Assembly: GCA_002212725.1 (NCBI GenBank)
Contig: MTCR01000152.1
Location: 1-35,289 of the forward strand
Length of the DNA: 35,289 nt
Source of the DNA: Sphingobacteriales bacterium TSM_CSM
GTDB lineage: Bacteria > Bacteroidota > Bacteroidia > Chitinophagales > UBA2359
Direction of reading: 5' to 3'
The notes under the pieces: model-generated
Told to the model about the DNA's origin: nothing
Seen by the model: the letters and a program-made list of their open reading frames with translations, nothing else
The model's database searches: none
Part shown: positions 31,776-35,289 of the stretch, piece by piece
Numbering within the stretch: the stretch's first letter is position 1
Layout of the letters: every line of letters starts with the position of its first letter
Program-made: the position numbers and the translations under genes

Positions 31776-34601
31776 ATGAAGCATTTAAAAATACTGTTTT
31801 TTTCTTTGCTTTTTTTGTTATCAAATTTAGCAAAGACACAGGTGCTAACCTGGGAACCCCTGTTTTCCACCGATGCCGACTCTGTTACCATTATATATGA
31901 TGCCTCGCAAGGCAATGCCGCGCTGGAAGGCGTGGCGCCACCCATTTATGCCCATACCGGCGTAATAACCAACCTTAGCACCGGCCCCAGCAACTGGCGC
32001 TATGTAAAAGCCAACTGGAGCGCCAACCTGCCCCAATGCCAAATGCAACCCCTGGGTGGCAACCTGTACCGCATTGGTTTTAGAATACGCGAATATTACG
32101 GCGTACCCGAATCGGAACAAATTTTACAGCTTGCCTTTGTATTCCGAAATTCAAACGGCAGTGTAGTTGGCCGCAATGCCGATGGCAGCGACATTTTTTT
32201 ACCCGTGTACCAGCCCGGCCTGTACAGCGCCTTTACGCAACCTGCCATCCGGCCGCTGTTTGTAAACGAGGGCGAAACCTTTAATGTGCGGGTGCAAACC
32301 AGCCAACCGGCCAATATTGACCTGCAACTCAATAATGTATCTGTAGCTGCCGAACCCGGTACGCAGCAACTGGATTATGAAATTACCCCTTCGGGAAGCG
32401 GCCAAAACTGGGTAAAATCGGTTGTATCTGATGGTATAACCGAAGTGGTCGATTCCTTCTATTACTACACCATTCCGGCATCTAACGTGGCCGAACTGCC
32501 CGATGGCGTGCGCGACGGCATTAACTATATAAATGAAACCACCGTTACACTGGTGTTGTATGCGCCTGAAAAGGAATTTGTATTTGCCGTTGGCGATTTT
32601 AACAGCTGGCAAATGTCTGATGCCTCGCTTATGCACCAAACCCCCGATGCACAGCGCTACTGGGTTACCATTACCGGCCTTACTCCGCAGCAGGAGTACG
32701 CTTTTCAATATCTGGTAGATGGCGTAATACGCATTGGCGACCCCTACTGCGATAAGATTCTGCACAAATCAAACGATGTATTTATTTCGGAAGAAACCTA
32801 CCCCGGATTAATGGACTTTCCGGCGCAGGCACAAGGTAATATTGTATCGGTGTTGCAAACAGCGCAGGAACCCTACGCATGGCAAACAACAGATTATGTG
32901 CGCCCGCCAAAGGAAAATCTGGTTATTTATGAACTCCTGTTGCGCGATTTTTTAGGTAAACACGATTTTGCTACCCTGGCCGATACCCTCAACTACCTGC
33001 AAAACCTGGGGGTAAATGCCATAGAACTCATGCCCGTTATGGAGTTTTCGGGCAATCTTAGCTGGGGATACAACCCTATTTACTACTGCGCTCCCGACAA
33101 ATATTATGGCACCAAAAACGACCTCAAAAGGGTAATTGATGAGTGCCACGCCAGAGGCATGGCCGTTATTTTAGACATGGTACTCAACCAAGCCGACAAC
33201 GAATGTGCCTTGGTACAACTCTACCCCAACCTCAACCAAAGTATTTACTTTAATGCCGTTGCAACGCACCCCTTTAGTGTGTTTAACGATTTTAACCACG
33301 AAAGCACCGCAACCCAATATTTTGTTGACCGGGTAAATGAATACTGGATAACCGAATTCAGGTTTGACGGCTACCGGTTTGACCTTTCTAAAGGGTTTAC
33401 CCAAACCAACAGCGGTACCGATGTGGGTGCATGGAGTAACTACGATGCCTCCCGCATTGCCCTGCTTAAACGCATGGCCGACCAAATCTGGCTTACCGAC
33501 CCCAACGCTTACGTAATTCTGGAGCATTTTGCCGCCAACAGCGAAGAAAAAGAACTCTCAGACTATGGCATGATGCTGTGGGGCAATCTTAACTACAACT
33601 ACTGCGAAGCTGCTATGGGTTGGCTCTCTAACTCCAATTTCAGCAGCATTTCTCACATAAACCGGGGCTGGACAAACCCCCACCTCATAGGGTATTTTGA
33701 AAGCCACGACGAAGAACGCAGCATGTTCAGAAACCTTACCTACGGCAACACCACCAACCCCGACCACAACATACGCACCCTTGGCGTGGCACTGCGCCGC
33801 GTACAACAAATTGCCGCATTTCTCTATACCGTGCCCGGACCAAAAATGCTCTGGCAATTTGGCGAACTGGGCTACGATTACTCTATAAATTACCCCACCA
33901 ATACCGATGCCTCGCGAACAGACCCGAAACCCATTCGCTGGGATTATGTTGACCAACCCGAAAGGCTTAACCTCTACAAAACTTACAAAGCACTCATCGG
34001 GTTAAGGCAGTATCCTACGTTCCAAACCAACGATTTTTCGGTGTCGGCAAGCGGATACGCCAAGCGCATTTACCTCAACCACCCCGATATGAATGCGGTA
34101 ATTTTAGGTAATTTCGATATTGTTTCGGCAAACGTGTCGGGTACGTTTCAGCATACCGGTACCTGGTACGATTACTTTACCGGCGAAACCATTGATATTA
34201 CCAATACTGCTACTACCCTCAACCTTGCTCCGGGCATGTTTCATATCTTTACAGACCAGCCGCTGCCAACTCCCGAACTGGAATTTTCTGTAGGCATTGG
34301 CCCCAATACCGATAACCCCGAAAACTACAATTATGCCTTGCTGTGTACGCCCAACCCGGTGCAGGGGCAGGCACAAATAAGCTACAACCTGCCGCAACCC
34401 GCACAGGTTACCCTTAGCGTGTTTACCCTAACAGGGCAGTTGGTTAAAACCCTATACACCGGTTTTCAAACGCCCGGCAGCTACAACTTTACCTGGAACA
34501 CCGCCAACAACAACGGCATGCCCGTTGCGGCAGGCAATTACCTGTACCGCCTTGAGGCAGGCAGTTATGTGGAAACCGGTAAAGTGGCTGTGTTGCGCTG
34601 A
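31776..34601 (+). CDS. T9SS-secreted GH13 alpha-amylase-family enzyme, 941 aa
   Basis: This is predicted to be a secreted glycoside hydrolase acting on alpha-glucans. A signal peptide (MKHLKILFFSLLFLLSNLAKTQ) is followed by starch-binding/E-set-like beta domains (about 25-220). A CBM48-like module (FVFAVGDFNSWQMS, about 260-350) precedes the GH13 barrel. The catalytic residues are nucleophile Asp536 in RFDGYRFDLSKG, acid/base Glu583 in VILEHFA and Asp645 in FESHDEERS (numbered from 31776). Region I reads LDMVLNQ where DxVxNH is usual, so its His is Gln. The C-terminus has the FlgD-like/T9SS type A tail (GQLVKTLYTGFQTPGSYNFTW ... GNYLYRLEAG). The ATG at 31776 is preferred over a TTG at 31743. 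It is the first gene on the right of oriC. Confidence 0.95.
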   Translation: MKHLKILFFSLLFLLSNLAKTQVLTWEPLFSTDADSVTIIYDASQGNAALEGVAPPIYAHTGVITNLSTGPSNWRYVKANWSANLPQCQMQPLGGNLYRIGFRIREYYGVPESEQILQLAFVFRNSNGSVVGRNADGSDIFLPVYQPGLYSAFTQPAIRPLFVNEGETFNVRVQTSQPANIDLQLNNVSVAAEPGTQQLDYEITPSGSGQNWVKSVVSDGITEVVDSFYYYTIPASNVAELPDGVRDGINYINETTVTLVLYAPEKEFVFAVGDFNSWQMSDASLMHQTPDAQRYWVTITGLTPQQEYAFQYLVDGVIRIGDPYCDKILHKSNDVFISEETYPGLMDFPAQAQGNIVSVLQTAQEPYAWQTTDYVRPPKENLVIYELLLRDFLGKHDFATLADTLNYLQNLGVNAIELMPVMEFSGNLSWGYNPIYYCAPDKYYGTKNDLKRVIDECHARGMAVILDMVLNQADNECALVQLYPNLNQSIYFNAVATHPFSVFNDFNHESTATQYFVDRVNEYWITEFRFDGYRFDLSKGFTQTNSGTDVGAWSNYDASRIALLKRMADQIWLTDPNAYVILEHFAANSEEKELSDYGMMLWGNLNYNYCEAAMGWLSNSNFSSISHINRGWTNPHLIGYFESHDEERSMFRNLTYGNTTNPDHNIRTLGVALRRVQQIAAFLYTVPGPKMLWQFGELGYDYSINYPTNTDASRTDPKPIRWDYVDQPERLNLYKTYKALIGLRQYPTFQTNDFSVSASGYAKRIYLNHPDMNAVILGNFDIVSANVSGTFQHTGTWYDYFTGETIDITNTATTLNLAPGMFHIFTDQPLPTPELEFSVGIGPNTDNPENYNYALLCTPNPVQGQAQISYNLPQPAQVTLSVFTLTGQLVKTLYTGFQTPGSYNFTWNTANNNGMPVAAGNYLYRLEAGSYVETGKVAVLR

Positions 34602-34698
34602 TAGTGGGAGTATTACCCGGTAAAAATAAAAAGTACAAAACTGAACAAAAATAATCGTGATTACGCTGTAATTACAAAGGTGTTTAAATTAACCGGTT

Positions 34699-34917
34699 AT
34701 GTTAGTTTCAGTAGTTCAAATTGGCAATTCAAAGGGCATACGTTTGAGTAAAACCCTATTGGAAAGGTACAACATTACAGACAAGGTTGAATTGGTTTTT
34801 GAAGATGGCTACATTATACTCAAACCAATAGCTGAACCGAGAAAAAATTGGGACGAAGCCTTTGCGGAAATGCATAGCAACGGAGATGACAAGTTGCTCA
34901 TAGACAGTGTTTTTTAA
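34699..34917 (+). CDS. mazE: MazE/AbrB-type antitoxin, 72 aa
   Basis: This is a small DNA-binding antitoxin of the AbrB/MazE fold. VVQIGNSKGIRLSKTLLERY is the swapped-hairpin beta-barrel motif (usual ..WGNS.giRIPk..L), and VELVFEDGYIILKPI is its second half. The C-terminal tail (about 48-72: RKNWDEAFAEMHSNGDDKLL) is the flexible, acidic toxin-binding segment. It precedes the toxin gene by 24 bases in the usual order, and probably binds the pair's own promoter to repress it. Confidence 0.92.
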   Translation: MLVSVVQIGNSKGIRLSKTLLERYNITDKVELVFEDGYIILKPIAEPRKNWDEAFAEMHSNGDDKLLIDSVF

Positions 34918-34941
34918 GACGAAAATTGGGACTAACAAACC

Positions 34942-35250
34942 ATGACTTTTGCTCAGTACGAAATTGTTATTGTGAATCTAGACCCTACGGTAGGCAATAA
35001 AATTAAAAAGACACGGCCATGCGTTATCGTTTCGCCCAATGAGATGAACAGGCATTTAACTGCAATTGTGGTTTGTCCGGTTACTACACAGTCAAAAAAT
35101 TACCCTACAAGAGTTAGCTTTTATTTAGACGGCCACACAAATTGGATTGTGACAGACCAAATTCGCGCAATAGATAAAAGCCTTATAACCAAAACACTTG
35201 GTAATTTAGACAATGGTGACATTAAGCAATTAAACCCTAACTTTTCTTAA
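34942..35250 (+). CDS. mazF: MazF/PemK-type toxin, 102 aa, C-terminally short
   Basis: This belongs to the mRNA interferase family. YEIVIVNLDPTVGNKIKKTRPCVIVSPNEMN is the typical MazF start, with Arg-Pro after KKT, the conserved catalytic segment. IVVCPVTTQSKNYPTRV and NWIVTDQIRAIDKSLI are the middle and late strands. Related proteins continue after DIKQL with a final helix of about 10-15 residues (such as K..IKEMLV). Here the frame ends DIKQLNPNFS and stops inside a hairpin. The last helix is thus replaced by four residues, and it is uncertain whether the toxin is active. The start at 34942 follows the antitoxin stop by 24 bases. Confidence 0.9.
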   Translation: MTFAQYEIVIVNLDPTVGNKIKKTRPCVIVSPNEMNRHLTAIVVCPVTTQSKNYPTRVSFYLDGHTNWIVTDQIRAIDKSLITKTLGNLDNGDIKQLNPNFS

Positions 35251-35259
35251 AAGTTAGGG
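35235..35259 (+). terminator. Perfect hairpin overlapping the toxin stop codon
   Basis: CCCTAACTTTT (35235-35245) and AAAAGTTAGGG (35249-35259) pair over 11 bp with a CTT loop. The toxin TAA (35248-35250) lies in it. A T-run follows about 10 bases later. It probably terminates the MazEF transcript. Confidence 0.6.
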
Positions 35260-35289
35260 AACAGAAAAATTTTTGAAGGAAACGGTTCA

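Noticed and set aside
35235..35259. Integron attC site suggested by CTAAC ... GTTAG at the toxin gene end
   Set aside because: Total length is only 25 bases, core sites do not match RYYYAAC/GTTRRRY and no integrase or second site is present.
1..35289. tRNA, rRNA and CRISPR arrays
   Set aside because: I saw no cloverleaf-like gene, ribosomal RNA stretch or regularly spaced repeat array.

Overview
The window looks like chromosomal DNA from a free-living Bacteroidota (Bacteroidetes), probably a Chitinophagales/Saprospiria-type lineage, though I cannot place it more exactly. The evidence is three large secreted proteins with C-terminal type IX secretion (T9SS) sorting domains, Bacteroidetes-style promoters (TTTG, about 20 bases, TAnnTTTG), no consistent Shine-Dalgarno signals, a bacterial-type kynurenine pair, and an OprO/P-type porin. 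Most of the window has a balanced base composition with GCC/ACC/GGC-rich codons. The stretch from about 23.6 to 29.1 kb is strikingly AT-rich.

Layout. 1-9 kb: a gene cut by the window edge, an ABC-F ATPase, a small membrane protein, a membrane-anchored lytic transglycosylase with an EF-hand-like loop, a 460-base gap holding a perfect 36-bp palindrome, a multi-PAS protein with a degenerate CheB-like N-terminus, and a neurotransmitter:sodium symporter translationally coupled to a 47-residue MetS-like subunit. 9-17 kb: an unknown 681-residue exported protein, a small lipoprotein followed by a 43-nt hairpin, an LD-carboxypeptidase, the kynureninase/3-hydroxyanthranilate dioxygenase pair, a SPOR-like membrane protein, a TPR protein and an unknown secreted protein. 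17-23.6 kb: an FG-GAP/VCBS repeat T9SS protein, an unknown membrane protein, a porin and a seven-repeat propeller-like T9SS protein.

23.7-29.0 kb is the most interesting region. It is an AT-rich, four-gene, fully overlapping operon encoding an SMC/MukB-like ATPase, a winged-helix plus Toprim protein, a MukF-like kleisin candidate and a MukE-like (KITE) protein. These parts match those of Wadjet (JetABCD/MksFEBG), the SMC-based system that recognises and cleaves plasmid DNA. The gene order here is C-D-A-B instead of A-B-C-D, the SMC arms are short, and the nuclease subunit is only 269 residues and seems to lack the usual N-terminal arm domain. I read it as a compact, divergent Wadjet-like anti-plasmid or anti-phage system, possibly an undescribed subtype, acquired by transfer. 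A good promoter lies just before it.

29.1-35.3 kb: a Wzx-like flippase and a secreted GH13 alpha-amylase-like enzyme diverge from a 1.1-kb intergenic region that is almost certainly the chromosomal replication origin. It has ten exact TTATNCACA DnaA boxes, mostly pointing inward, around a unit of DnaA box, GC-rich spacer, DnaA-trios and an AT-rich tract that resembles the Bacillus subtilis basal unwinding system. The window ends with a MazE/MazF-type toxin-antitoxin pair whose toxin appears to have a shortened C-terminus inside a perfect hairpin.
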